The notes beneath the pieces were generated by a model. The model had not been told where the DNA came from. It was given only the letters and a program-made list of their open reading frames with translations, and did no database searches. 64,000 nucleotides of DNA from contig CAVYOX010000007.1 of NCBI GenBank assembly GCA_963770245.1, positions 124,001 through 188,000 on the forward strand, read 5' to 3'. Source of the stretch: PALSA-270 sp963770245. Its GTDB lineage: Bacteria > Acidobacteriota > Terriglobia > Terriglobales > Acidobacteriaceae. Within the stretch, counting starts at the first letter, position 1. Every line of letters starts with the position of its first letter. The position numbers were made by a program, and so were the translations under genes. Of the stretch, positions 43,347-50,990 are shown piece after piece.

Positions 43347-44453
43347 ATGCGAGGAATGTGCTGGCAAACTGCGCTTCTCGGTTGGTTGACCGTATTGAGT
43401 TTTGGTTGTGGCGGAGGAAGCTCGGCTTCCACCTCCGCTCCATCCTGTACGCCATCCACATTTGCCTATGTCACCAATGCGATCGACAACACGGTTTCGA
43501 GCTATACCGTAAACTCTTGCACCGGCAACCTGACGCCGACAACGCCGGCTACGAGCCCGGCCGGGAATGCCCCTTACGGGGTAGCCGCGCACCCCTCCGG
43601 CAAGTTTGCCTATGTCTCGAATGCCGATGACGGCACGCTTTCCATCTACACCATCAAAAGCACCGGGAATTTAACTCCGAATACACCGCTCACGGTAGCG
43701 GCCGGAGCCCGGCCTTTTCACCTGGCCGTGGATCCTTCCGGTAAGTTCCTCTACGCGGCGAATTCCTCTGACAACACGGTTTCGATGTACATCATCGACT
43801 CCGGCACCGGGAACTTAACGCCAACCAGTCCGCCCGCCATCGCCGCGGGACTTGCCCCGATTGGGGTCGCCGTGGATCCCTCCGGGAAGTTCGTCTACGT
43901 GACGAATTCTTCTGACGATTCGGTTTCGATGTACACCGTCAATGCGGGCACGGGAAGCTTAACGCCGACGACTCCAGCCACCGTTGCCACGGGAGTTAAT
44001 CCCGATGGAGTGGCCGTGGATCCTTCCGGCAAGTTTGCCTATGTATCAAACGGAGCGGATTTAACGGTCTCTATGTACACCATTGACGCCAGCACCGGGA
44101 TCCTGACGCCGAATACGCCTGCCGAGGTCGCAACCGGAAGCGAGCCCGCAGGGGTGGCCGTCGATCCTTCCGGCAAGTTTGCCTATGTCCCGAATGGAGG
44201 GGATGGCAGCGTCTCGATGTACACCGTCAACTCCGGGATATTGACGCCCACTGCGCCAGTTGTCTTCGGATCCGGAGGCAACCCGGACGGCGTGGCCATT
44301 GATCCTTCCGGCAAGTTCATTTATGTGACCAATGGAAATGACAACACGGTCTCAATCTACACCCGCAACAGCGATGGCACTTTGACCTCCGCGGGAAAGG
44401 CCGCCACGGGAAACGGTGCGATTTCAATCGTCGTGACCGGAACCACGCCGTAG
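43347..44453 (+). CDS. YVTN-repeat beta-propeller lipoprotein (lactonase-like)
   Basis: 368 aa from 43347, where GGAGGAG is correctly spaced. The lipobox is LSFGC, followed by a glycine/serine linker. The body has about eight repeats of 40-45 residues with the pattern VAVDPSGKFAYVSNxxDxTVSMYTI...GxLTPTTPATVATG, a YVTN/6-phosphogluconolactonase-like propeller. The near-identical repeats suggest recent internal duplication. No catalytic residues can be assigned; such proteins in Acidobacteriota are probably surface binding modules. Confidence 0.9.
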   Translation: MRGMCWQTALLGWLTVLSFGCGGGSSASTSAPSCTPSTFAYVTNAIDNTVSSYTVNSCTGNLTPTTPATSPAGNAPYGVAAHPSGKFAYVSNADDGTLSIYTIKSTGNLTPNTPLTVAAGARPFHLAVDPSGKFLYAANSSDNTVSMYIIDSGTGNLTPTSPPAIAAGLAPIGVAVDPSGKFVYVTNSSDDSVSMYTVNAGTGSLTPTTPATVATGVNPDGVAVDPSGKFAYVSNGADLTVSMYTIDASTGILTPNTPAEVATGSEPAGVAVDPSGKFAYVPNGGDGSVSMYTVNSGILTPTAPVVFGSGGNPDGVAIDPSGKFIYVTNGNDNTVSIYTRNSDGTLTSAGKAATGNGAISIVVTGTTP

Positions 44454-44534
44454 GCTGTTGCCCGTGCCCGTTTCTCGCGCGTTCTGGGCGCGAGAGGTGG
44501 AGATGGCGCAGCGTTGGCGGTTTGATCTTGCTGG

Positions 44535-44812
44535 ATCAGCAGACTGAGATTCCCTACGTTGCCCGGATCGCCGCCGAATGTCGAGATGTTCTGTTTGACC
44601 CAGCGCAACACTTCCCGCTGATCTTCGAAGGCGTAATTTCTGTTGGAACTTGGGTCGAAAGCGGGGTTGGCCATGAAGCCGAGGACCCCGAGGCGATAGT
44701 TAAACAATACGACGACCACATCGCCAGCGAGGGCCATGTAAGTCAGTGGATAAAGCGCGCTCGATCCGCCAACGAAGGCACCGTCATAGATCCGTACAAT
44801 CACGGGACGATC
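44535..44812 (-). pseudogene. type-B carboxylesterase fragment
   Basis: The minus strand reads RPVIVRIYDGAFVGGSSALYP...VVVVLFNYRLGVLGFMANPAFD...DQREVLRWVKQNISTFGGDPGNV, the oxyanion-hole and NYRLG part of a type-B carboxylesterase. The oxyanion HGG has become YDG, and the sequence breaks right where the nucleophile GESAG should follow. The open frame continues at both ends (44357-44953) with unrelated residues. It is a dead fragment. The rest of the gap 44454-45345 shows no recognisable gene. Confidence 0.75.
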
Positions 44813-45345
44813 CTTCGCACCCGCTGCCGTGGTCGCTGCGGCCGTCCCCCACGCAAGCTCGAAGAGTGCCAGCAGTGCCGTGGTGGCGTCTCTCGCGCCT
44901 CGATGTTTCTTCATCGGATTAGCCATAACGTCCCTCGTTCTTGTGAAATGCAACCCTCCGGGCCATGGCGTTCATCGTTCGCCAGGGAAGGTCGGCTGGG
45001 AAACCTTGGGAATCTCTTTGCAGGTCCTTCACTTTCGACTCTCTCTCTGCGGAAATCTCGAAGTCTGTTCAAGAAAGCTCAGGCGACCTTAGTTCCTGCG
45101 GCATCAGGAGTTACTTAGGTGGGGGTGTGGTCGACGGGCTCTCGGAAACTAGCGGGGGCTTTGCATGGTTCGGGAAATAGTAGTGATGGGTCAGAGTTGC
45201 GGCCTCGGATGGTGAGTCGCCGCTTACCCCGTCCGCGGTTTCTCCTACGGAAAGCACGGATCGAAAATCAGCCGAGTCCTCATCATCTATGTGATCTATG
45301 GGGCGAAAGCCATCGACCGTCCAGGGGGCATAGGACATTTCGCTC

Positions 45346-45386
45346 TTGACAACGGCGCTTCAGCGGGTTACTTTGCAGTGTAAAGT
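45346..45386 (+). promoter_or_regulatory. promoter with palindromic operator O1
   Basis: A consensus -35 TTGACA (45346-45351) is followed 17 bp later by a weak -10 (TACTTT, 45369-45374). Overlapping the -10 is the near-perfect palindrome ACTTTGCAGTGTAAAGT (45370-45386; ACTTTRCA-n-TGYAAAGT). The same palindrome occurs before creD at 46411. A repressor bound here would block the -10. Confidence 0.65.
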
Positions 45387-45395
45387 TAATTGCGC

Positions 45396-46010
45396 ATGAA
45401 CGACCTGAACAAAGCGCTCGGAGAAATCAGCAGCATACGCCTGCAGATGGCGCGCAGCACGGAGTTTCGCGGCTACGGCCCCGCAACTCTAGCGGCGACG
45501 GGTGTTTTCGCGATGGCGGCAGCTGCAGCGCAGGCGCGTTGGCTACCGGATCCGGCAAATCATATTGCCTCCTACCTGGGTATCTGGATTCTGACCGCCG
45601 CGATCTCGGCCAGCCTGATCGGCGTGCAGACGGTCACGCGCACACAACGCCTGCATTCGGGCATGGCGGATGAGATGATTCACATGGCGGTAGAGCAATT
45701 CCTCCCGTCAGCCGGTGCGGCCGCACTGCTGACGATTGTGCTCGTACGCTATGTCCCGTCGGCTCTGTGGATGCTTCCTGGACTCTGGCAGGTCCTCTTC
45801 AGCCTGGGCGTGTTTGCATCGTGTCGCTTCCTGCCGCACCTCATGGCGGCGGCGGGCACCTGGTATCTGCTGACCGGGCTGGCAAGCATCATGTTGGCCG
45901 ACAGCCGCGCTCTCTCCCCCTGGACGATGGGGATTTCCTACGGAGCCGGGCAGTTGCTAGTCGCGGGGATTCTGTTCTTCAGTTCTCATGAGGGTGGCGA
46001 TGAAAGTTAA
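45396..46010 (+). CDS. multi-spanning membrane protein in regulator-CreD unit
   Basis: 204 aa from the ATG at 45396 (MNDLNKALGEISSIRLQMARSTEFRGYGP), with about five to six hydrophobic segments (TLAATGVFAMAAAAA, YLGIWILTAAISASLIGV, AGAAALLTIVLVRYV, LWQVLFSLGVFASC, MGISYGAGQLLVAGILFF). The N-terminal 28 residues are soluble. No family could be named from sequence alone. It overlaps the regulator gene by 11 bp and is preceded by operator O1, so it is the first gene of a small regulated unit. Confidence 0.8.
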   Translation: MNDLNKALGEISSIRLQMARSTEFRGYGPATLAATGVFAMAAAAAQARWLPDPANHIASYLGIWILTAAISASLIGVQTVTRTQRLHSGMADEMIHMAVEQFLPSAGAAALLTIVLVRYVPSALWMLPGLWQVLFSLGVFASCRFLPHLMAAAGTWYLLTGLASIMLADSRALSPWTMGISYGAGQLLVAGILFFSSHEGGDES

Positions 46011-46389
46011 GGATCAGTCGAGCGCAGCGCGCTTCGCATACGAAGGACTGGAGCGTGTGATCCATGAGCGCGCTCGGCTCAGCGTGCTTACTTGTTTGAT
46101 TGGCAATCCCAAAGGATTGACCTTCGGCGATCTCAAACAGTTGTGCGCACTTACGGACGGCAATTTGAGCAGGCATTTGAGCGTGCTGGAAAAATGCCAG
46201 ATGGTCGAGATTCTAAAGGGACATGACCACAATCGTCCCCAGACCGTCTGCCGCATCACCGCTTCCGGCCGCAAGCGCTATCTTGAATACCTTTCTACGC
46301 TTGAGCAAGTGGTGCGGGATGCGGCGAAGGGAAGCAGGGAAGAATCGGCGTCCGGTTTGATACGCGGCCTTACGCCTCGACCCGCCTGA
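46000..46389 (+). CDS. winged-helix transcription regulator (HTH_34/MarR-like)
   Basis: 129 aa from the ATG at 46000 (GAGGGTG upstream). LERVIHERARLSVLTCLIGNPKGLTFGDLKQLCALTDGNLSRHLSVLEKCQMVEI is a winged helix with recognition helix LSRHLSVLEK; the wing (GHDHNRPQTVCRITASGRKRYLEYL) follows. This small 'regulator of metal/stress-like' family often sits beside membrane genes and CreD. It is the obvious candidate for binding the two ACTTTGC palindromes. Its 3' end folds into a terminator. Confidence 0.9.
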   Translation: MKVKDQSSAARFAYEGLERVIHERARLSVLTCLIGNPKGLTFGDLKQLCALTDGNLSRHLSVLEKCQMVEILKGHDHNRPQTVCRITASGRKRYLEYLSTLEQVVRDAAKGSREESASGLIRGLTPRPA

Positions 46390-46402
46390 GGCGCTTTTTT
46401 TT
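46373..46402 (+). terminator. intrinsic terminator overlapping the regulator's stop
   Basis: CGCCTC (46373-46378) and GAGGCG (46388-46393) make a perfect 6-bp stem with a 9-base loop, directly followed by C and eight T. It sits immediately before operator O2, separating the two-gene unit from creD. Confidence 0.75.
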
Positions 46403-46410
46403 GCGCAGTA

Positions 46411-46427
46411 ACTTTGCGCTGCAAAGT
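46411..46427 (+). promoter_or_regulatory. palindromic operator O2
   Basis: ACTTTGC-GCT-GCAAAGT, a 7+7 perfect inverted repeat, 29 bp before the creD start. It differs from O1 (ACTTTGCAGTGTAAAGT) at only three positions, all in the centre. Two copies flanking the same small regulator gene strongly suggest a common operator. Confidence 0.7.
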
Positions 46428-46455
46428 ATCTTTCCAGAACCAGGGGCGAAACCCG

Positions 46456-47868
46456 GTGAGCGACTTTTCGATATTGCAATCGGGCTTGACCGCCAGGATC
46501 AAGTCCCGGTCGATGGGAGTGAAACTCATCGTAGTGTGCGGCCTGGCTCTGGTCATGACCATCCCCGCGCTCTTTGTTGGCGGGTTGGTGGAAGACAGGA
46601 CCAAGCGAGCGGCAGAGGTGATTCGAGAGATCAGTGGCCATGTAGGCGGCCAGCAAACCTTTCTCGGGCCGACCCTTGCCATCCCCTACAGCATTCCACC
46701 GCAATCGCCGGTTGATTCCGTAAAGCACGGCATGTACCTGGTGTTTCCGGCACGAGCTGCGGCTGTTGTCAAGGCCGCAACGGAAGAGCGACGCCGTTCG
46801 CTTTTCAAGGTGTCGGTGTTCCAAGCAGATTTGAAGCTCGACGCGACATTCGACTTGACCGCAGTGCCCGCTGCGCTCCCGCACGGCGCCGAACTCGACT
46901 GGAGCCGTGCCGAGATCGTGATTGGGGTTAGCGATGCACGCGGAGCTCTGGCCGATGCCATGTTGACCGCGGATGGACGAACCGTGACGCTAGTCCCGGC
47001 CGAGATTGCGCAGGACATATCCATCGGGGGAGATCAGAGCGAACACATCAAGCTGACACTGTTCGGTGCGCCGGCCGAAGGCATTGCCAAGCCAAATGCG
47101 CAATTCGATGTAACCTCCGCCTTGAGATTTTCCGGTGCACAGCGAATTGCCGTGCTTGCCTACGGCAAGACGACTCAACTCACAATGCAGGGTGATTGGC
47201 CAAGTCCAGGATTTGACGGAGGATTCTTGCCCATCACCCGGACCGTCTCCAAAAATGGCTTCACCGCGGAGTGGTCTGTGCCCTTCATCGCCCGCGGGGT
47301 GCGTGCCGAAGGGCAGAGCGACTCAATCACCGGGCTCGACCTGACGGCGCTCGGTGTTTCATTCATCGAAGTGGCAGATCCTTATCAATCCGTCAACCGA
47401 TCCCTCAAATATGCAGCCCTGTTCTTGGGACTGCTATTCCTCTCCTACTTCGTATTTGAGGTTACGACCGGCAAGCGCGTTCACTCCGCACAATATGTTC
47501 TGGTGGGGATAGCCCAGATCATCTTTTATCTGCTCCTGTTAGCCCTTGCCGAAAGAATCGGCTTCGACTTCGGCTTTCTGTTGGCTGGTGCTGCCACCGT
47601 GGTGCTGCTTTCGGCCAATGCGGGATGGGTATTCTCGAGCAGGTTGCAGGGAATAAGAGCTTTGGTCAGCTTTACTTTGCTCTATGGGTTGATCTACATG
47701 CTGTTGCGGCTCGAAGACAACGCATTGCTGGTGGGCGCGATTGCCAGTTTCCTGGCGGTGGCAGCTGCCATGTACTTCACCCGCGAGATCGACTGGTATA
47801 GCTCGCTTCCGGTAAGAGGCACTTCCGAACCGCAGACCCCACCGCTGGTTCCAAGGGTCACGCCGTAG
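46456..47868 (+). CDS. creD: CreD-family inner membrane protein
   Basis: About 470 aa. The GTG start at 46456 (VSDFSILQSGL) avoids the operator; a longer frame from 46414 would run through it. The N-terminal helix GVKLIVVCGLALVMTIPALFVGGLVEDR is followed by a large periplasmic part (GGQQTFLGPTLAIPY, RIAVLAYGKTTQLTMQGDWPSPGFDGGFLP, and the conserved FTAEWSVPFIARG) and five or six C-terminal membrane segments ending DWYSSLPV. In E. coli CreD belongs to the CreBC response and affects colicin and envelope stress tolerance; here control by CreBC is replaced by the adjacent winged-helix regulator. Confidence 0.92.
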   Translation: MSDFSILQSGLTARIKSRSMGVKLIVVCGLALVMTIPALFVGGLVEDRTKRAAEVIREISGHVGGQQTFLGPTLAIPYSIPPQSPVDSVKHGMYLVFPARAAAVVKAATEERRRSLFKVSVFQADLKLDATFDLTAVPAALPHGAELDWSRAEIVIGVSDARGALADAMLTADGRTVTLVPAEIAQDISIGGDQSEHIKLTLFGAPAEGIAKPNAQFDVTSALRFSGAQRIAVLAYGKTTQLTMQGDWPSPGFDGGFLPITRTVSKNGFTAEWSVPFIARGVRAEGQSDSITGLDLTALGVSFIEVADPYQSVNRSLKYAALFLGLLFLSYFVFEVTTGKRVHSAQYVLVGIAQIIFYLLLLALAERIGFDFGFLLAGAATVVLLSANAGWVFSSRLQGIRALVSFTLLYGLIYMLLRLEDNALLVGAIASFLAVAAAMYFTREIDWYSSLPVRGTSEPQTPPLVPRVTP

Positions 47869-48016
47869 AACAGGAACTGGGTCGAGAAGATCAACACGCC
47901 GATTGAGAACCGGCCTGCAGCGCTGCTTCGCGGCGATTCGCGTTGCCCCAGTTGCGCCGCCGCAGTAAGGACGCAGCTCCCGAAACCGATGCTGCGGGCG
48001 CAAGGTAACGGTCACC

Positions 48017-48772
48017 ATGCAAAATAAAAAGCGCGACGGACTGCATGTGGCCATCATTATGGATGGCAACGGACGCTGGGCGACGCGGCGCGGATGGCCT
48101 CGCGTCGCTGGACATCGCGCCGGGGTGGCCGCGGTGCGGCGGGTTGTGGCGCGCGCCTTGGAGGTGGGCATCAGTCGCCTCACGCTCTATGCGTTTTCCT
48201 CTGACAACTGGCGGCGGCCGGCTTCGGAGGTGCAGGGCATTTTCTGGCTGCTGCGCGCCTTCCTGCGACTAGAGGCTGAGCGACTCCGGGAGCGCGGTGC
48301 GCGGCTCCAGATCATCGGTCGACGCGATCGCTTGGCAGAATCGGTGCTGCGCGAGATCGACAAGGCGGAATGCGCAACCGCCGCAGGGCGCCGCCTTCTT
48401 CTGCGGGTTGCCATCGACTACTCGTCGCGTGATTCCATTACGCGTGCCGCTGCCGACGCGACTGCCGCTCTCTCGCACCAAGGACCACCCTCACCTGATT
48501 TGCTCGGACCCTTGCTGATGCGGGCTTTGACCGGGCAAGGCGGAGAGGTCGATTTGTTGATTCGCACCGGCGGTGAAAAGCGTCTCTCAGATTTCCTGCT
48601 GTGGGAATCCGCTTATGCTGAACTTCTGTTCACGGACAGGATGTGGCCCGATTTTGACGGGGCTGACCTGGACGCCGCACTCGAAGAATTTGACCGCCGG
48701 GAGCGTCGTTTTGGCGGAGTGCCAACAATTGGGTCGGATTCGACCGCGGCATCGATGGGCGGCCCCCGATGA
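48017..48772 (+). CDS. uppS: cis-prenyltransferase (undecaprenyl diphosphate synthase family)
   Basis: 251 aa. Family signatures are present: VAIIMDGNGRWATRRGWPR with catalytic Asp, LYAFSSDNWRRP, and DLLIRTGGEKRLSDFLLWESAYAEL with the diphosphate-binding arginines. The segment AIDYSSRDSI replaces the usual ALNYGGRDEI, and the neighbouring cdsA/dxr/rseP genes of the housekeeping uppS locus are absent, so this may be a second, divergent enzyme with another chain length or pathway. No convincing ribosome binding site. Confidence 0.9.
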   Translation: MQNKKRDGLHVAIIMDGNGRWATRRGWPRVAGHRAGVAAVRRVVARALEVGISRLTLYAFSSDNWRRPASEVQGIFWLLRAFLRLEAERLRERGARLQIIGRRDRLAESVLREIDKAECATAAGRRLLLRVAIDYSSRDSITRAAADATAALSHQGPPSPDLLGPLLMRALTGQGGEVDLLIRTGGEKRLSDFLLWESAYAELLFTDRMWPDFDGADLDAALEEFDRRERRFGGVPTIGSDSTAASMGGPR

Positions 48773-48973
48773 TCGCTCCCGCTCAAGGCAAGATTCGCCC
48801 GGTTGACTAAGGCAAAGCTGTAACGACCGGGGGCGATGAAAGGAACCGGATTGGAAGATACAGGCTCGATCTGGTAGGCCCCCCTGTATCGCGCTTACCC
48901 AGGGACATGCCCGCCACGAGCCGGAATGAGTCCCGGAACCGTTCAGTTTCAGTTCCGGATCAGACGAGCCTAT

Positions 48974-49010
48974 AATCCGAAATAGACGAACCATCAATCC
49001 GAATTGGACG
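48974..49010 (+). repeat. 15-bp direct repeat before the DUF4143 ATPase
   Basis: AATCCGAAATAGACG (48974-48988) and AATCCGAATTGGACG (48996-49010) differ at two bases and are 22 bp apart, ending 15 bp before the ATG. A TATAAT box (48971-48976) overlaps the first copy. The geometry suggests a promoter with a tandem operator that may allow self-control. Confidence 0.6.
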
Positions 49011-49025
49011 GAGCCTCCACCCGGC

Positions 49026-50267
49026 ATGGACGATACCAATCACCCGCTCTTTCCCCGCTTTTCCGCCGAACTGGTGGCGACCGCGCTCAAGGACACGCCG
49101 GTCGTCATGGTTACGGGGCCTCGCCAGTGCGGCAAGACCACAATGGTCCGCGACTTGGTCGCGGGTAATCGCGAATTCATCACCATGGACGACGACACGG
49201 TGCTGGCTGCGGCACGCAGCGATCCAACTGGGCTGGTGCGCGCGCTCGATCGAACCACCATTGACGAGGTACAGCGAGTTCCCGACCTCCTCCGGGCTAT
49301 CAAAAAGTCAGTAGATGATGATCGCCGAGCTGGCCGGTTTCTGTTGACGGGCTCCGCCAATATTCTCACTCTGCCTCAAGTCTCAGAGAGTCTAGCCGGC
49401 CGCATGGAGATCGTGGGCCTTCTGCCCCTCTCACGGGCTGAAATCCGAGGCAGAAAGCCGGGTTTCCTCAAAGCAGCGTTCGACAGCAAACTCGGCAAAC
49501 CCGCGGAGTTGATGATCGGCAAAGACCTGGTACAAGCCGTGCTGACTGGCGGCTACCCCGAAATGCTGCGGCGTGAAGATCCAAAGCGACGCCAAACATG
49601 GGCGCGGGATTACATAAGAGCCATCGTGCAGCGGGATGTCCGCGAAGTTGCCGACGTGGAAAAGCTTGATCACATGCCAAGGCTGCTGCAGGTTCTCGCC
49701 CGCCACTCCGGCCAGCTCACCAATTTCACGCAGATGGGCGGCCAAGTTGGGTTTGACGACAAGACCACCAGAAAGTATGTCGCTATTCTGGAGCAGTTGT
49801 TTCTTGTCCGAAAGTTGGAACCGTGGTTTCAGAATCAATTGAAGCGGCTCGTAAAGACGCCCAAGCTGCATTTCCTGGATTCCGGACTACTCGGCGCGCT
49901 CTTGGGGGCTACCGCGGAACGGATCGCGAAAGACCGTTCAAGCTTCGGACCGCTGCTGGAGACATTTGTTTTCTCTGAGGTGTTGAAACAGGCGTCGTGG
50001 TTCGGTGAGAGCTGCGCTTTGTACCACTACCGGGACAAAGATCAGGACGAGGTTGATCTGGTGATCGAAACGGGGAGTGGTGCATTGGTTGGTATCGAAG
50101 TCAAGGCGAGCGCTACCGTGATTGCGGGTGACTTCAAAGGGCTCCGAAAGTTGGCGGACGCTTACGGCGATAACTTCAAGCTAGGAGTGGTTCTCTACGA
50201 TGGCGGAAGTCCGGTCCATTTCGGCGACCGTCTTGTGGCTGCGCCAATGTCTTGCTTGTGGGCATGA
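49026..50267 (+). CDS. AAA_14 ATPase with C-terminal DUF4143 (nuclease-like) domain
   Basis: 413 aa. Walker A VTGPRQCGKTTMV, Walker B TTIDEVQRVPDLL, sensor LLTGSANIL. The C-terminal DUF4143 part has KKYVAILEQLFLVRKLEPW-like helices (RKYVAILEQLFLVRKLEPW) and a PD-(D/E)xK-like core (DEVDLVIETGSGALVGIEVKAS). These proteins are widespread on mobile DNA and in variable gene sets; function undefined, with suggested roles in defence or toxin-like activity. Its place 0.6 kb from a tRNA-Leu att copy fits an accessory gene. Confidence 0.92.
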   Translation: MDDTNHPLFPRFSAELVATALKDTPVVMVTGPRQCGKTTMVRDLVAGNREFITMDDDTVLAAARSDPTGLVRALDRTTIDEVQRVPDLLRAIKKSVDDDRRAGRFLLTGSANILTLPQVSESLAGRMEIVGLLPLSRAEIRGRKPGFLKAAFDSKLGKPAELMIGKDLVQAVLTGGYPEMLRREDPKRRQTWARDYIRAIVQRDVREVADVEKLDHMPRLLQVLARHSGQLTNFTQMGGQVGFDDKTTRKYVAILEQLFLVRKLEPWFQNQLKRLVKTPKLHFLDSGLLGALLGATAERIAKDRSSFGPLLETFVFSEVLKQASWFGESCALYHYRDKDQDEVDLVIETGSGALVGIEVKASATVIAGDFKGLRKLADAYGDNFKLGVVLYDGGSPVHFGDRLVAAPMSCLWA

Positions 50268-50674
50268 CTCGATTCTCGCGGTCTTCGGGGAGCAGTGGAT
50301 GCAGGTGTTGCAATACGTCATTACATACCAGGAAGTGATGACACATATCGATGTCGGTGGCGACAACTCAACGCCGGAGCAAAACATGGTGCGCGCTGGA
50401 TAGAGTCAACTCTCACAGGCCTTTTGAGGCCCTGCGGATTTCGCCGCCGCCGATGCCGTGCGAGGCCTTAGTGTCCGGTTTGCGGTCTGGACCATCCCTT
50501 CACCCGTCTACGACTTCCCGGCTCAAGCCTTGGCTTGGTCGCCGACTATTTACCTGCGAAATACGCTTGAGCACCACAGGCTGTTGTTTGGACATAGGCG
50601 TGAATCTCGCCGCCAAAAGTGGTGCGTTGTTCCGCGTCTTCATCCCTTGTTAGAAGTGGCGGGAGAACCTAAAA
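50268..50674. other. 400-bp stretch without a recognisable gene
   Basis: Short frames in this stretch have no start signals or known domains. It separates the DUF4143 gene from the tRNA-linked repeat block. Nothing else is seen. Confidence 0.5.
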
Positions 50675-50794
50675 ATGTGTAACAGATGTGTAAGCCATGC
50701 TCACTACAGCATTTTGTCAGTAAACCTAACTGTTTCAGTTGGATAGATTTAACACTGTTGGTTATATGTTGGATTTGAGTCCGCTGCGTCTGCT
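50675..50794 (-). repeat. 120-bp block C', inverted homologue of 32712-32831
   Basis: On the minus strand: mini tRNA piece GCAGACGCAGCGGACTCAAA, then ATATAACCAAC, CTATCCAACTGAAA and the exact run that includes AAAATGCTGTAGTGAGCATG. On the plus strand it starts TGTGTAACAGATGTGTAAG, two TGTGTAA repeats 10 bp apart. About 80-85% of bases match block A' by eye. It lies 62 bp beyond the CCA end of truncated tRNA copy C. Confidence 0.75.
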
Positions 50795-50855
50795 TCAGAG
50801 GCATCTCATGCGGGAGCTAGCACCAGCTAGTCGCTTATTCTTTGGGGTTTTGTGC

Positions 50856-50928
50856 TGGTGCCGGGAGGGGGGGCGAACCCCCATGACCCGAAGGTCGGCG
50901 GATTTTGAGTCCGCTGCGTCGGCCAGTT
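50856..50928 (-). repeat. truncated, inverted tRNA-Leu(CAA) copy C (putative attachment site)
   Basis: 73 nt on the minus strand matching bases 32574-32647 of the intact tRNA, with one substitution (GGCCGAC for GGCAGAC), the T-loop change TTCGC shared with copy B, and one base fewer in the C-run. There is no 5' acceptor strand. Not a working tRNA. Its orientation is opposite to copies A and B. Confidence 0.87.
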
Positions 50929-50963
50929 AAGTATTGATAAAACACGATATACCTGGAACGCGA

Positions 50964-50990
50964 TGTGAAACTGTGAAAGTCACTGTGTAA
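50964..50990 (+). repeat. arm-like repeat 5' of tRNA-Leu copy C
   Basis: TGTGAAACTGTGAAAG (50964-50979) then TGTGTAA (50984-50990). It equals the motif at 32476-32491 except at one base and lies on the same (5') side of its tRNA copy, 36 bp away. Confidence 0.5.

Noticed and set aside
45111..45338. 75-codon minus-strand frame (MSYAPWTVDGF...)
   Set aside because: No ribosome binding site or recognisable domain; proline/threonine-rich end looks like chance reading.
49026..50267. Reading the DUF4143 ATPase as the missing integrase of the tRNA-linked element
   Set aside because: It has Walker motifs and a PD-(D/E)xK-like end but none of the Arg-His-Arg-Tyr residues of tyrosine recombinases.
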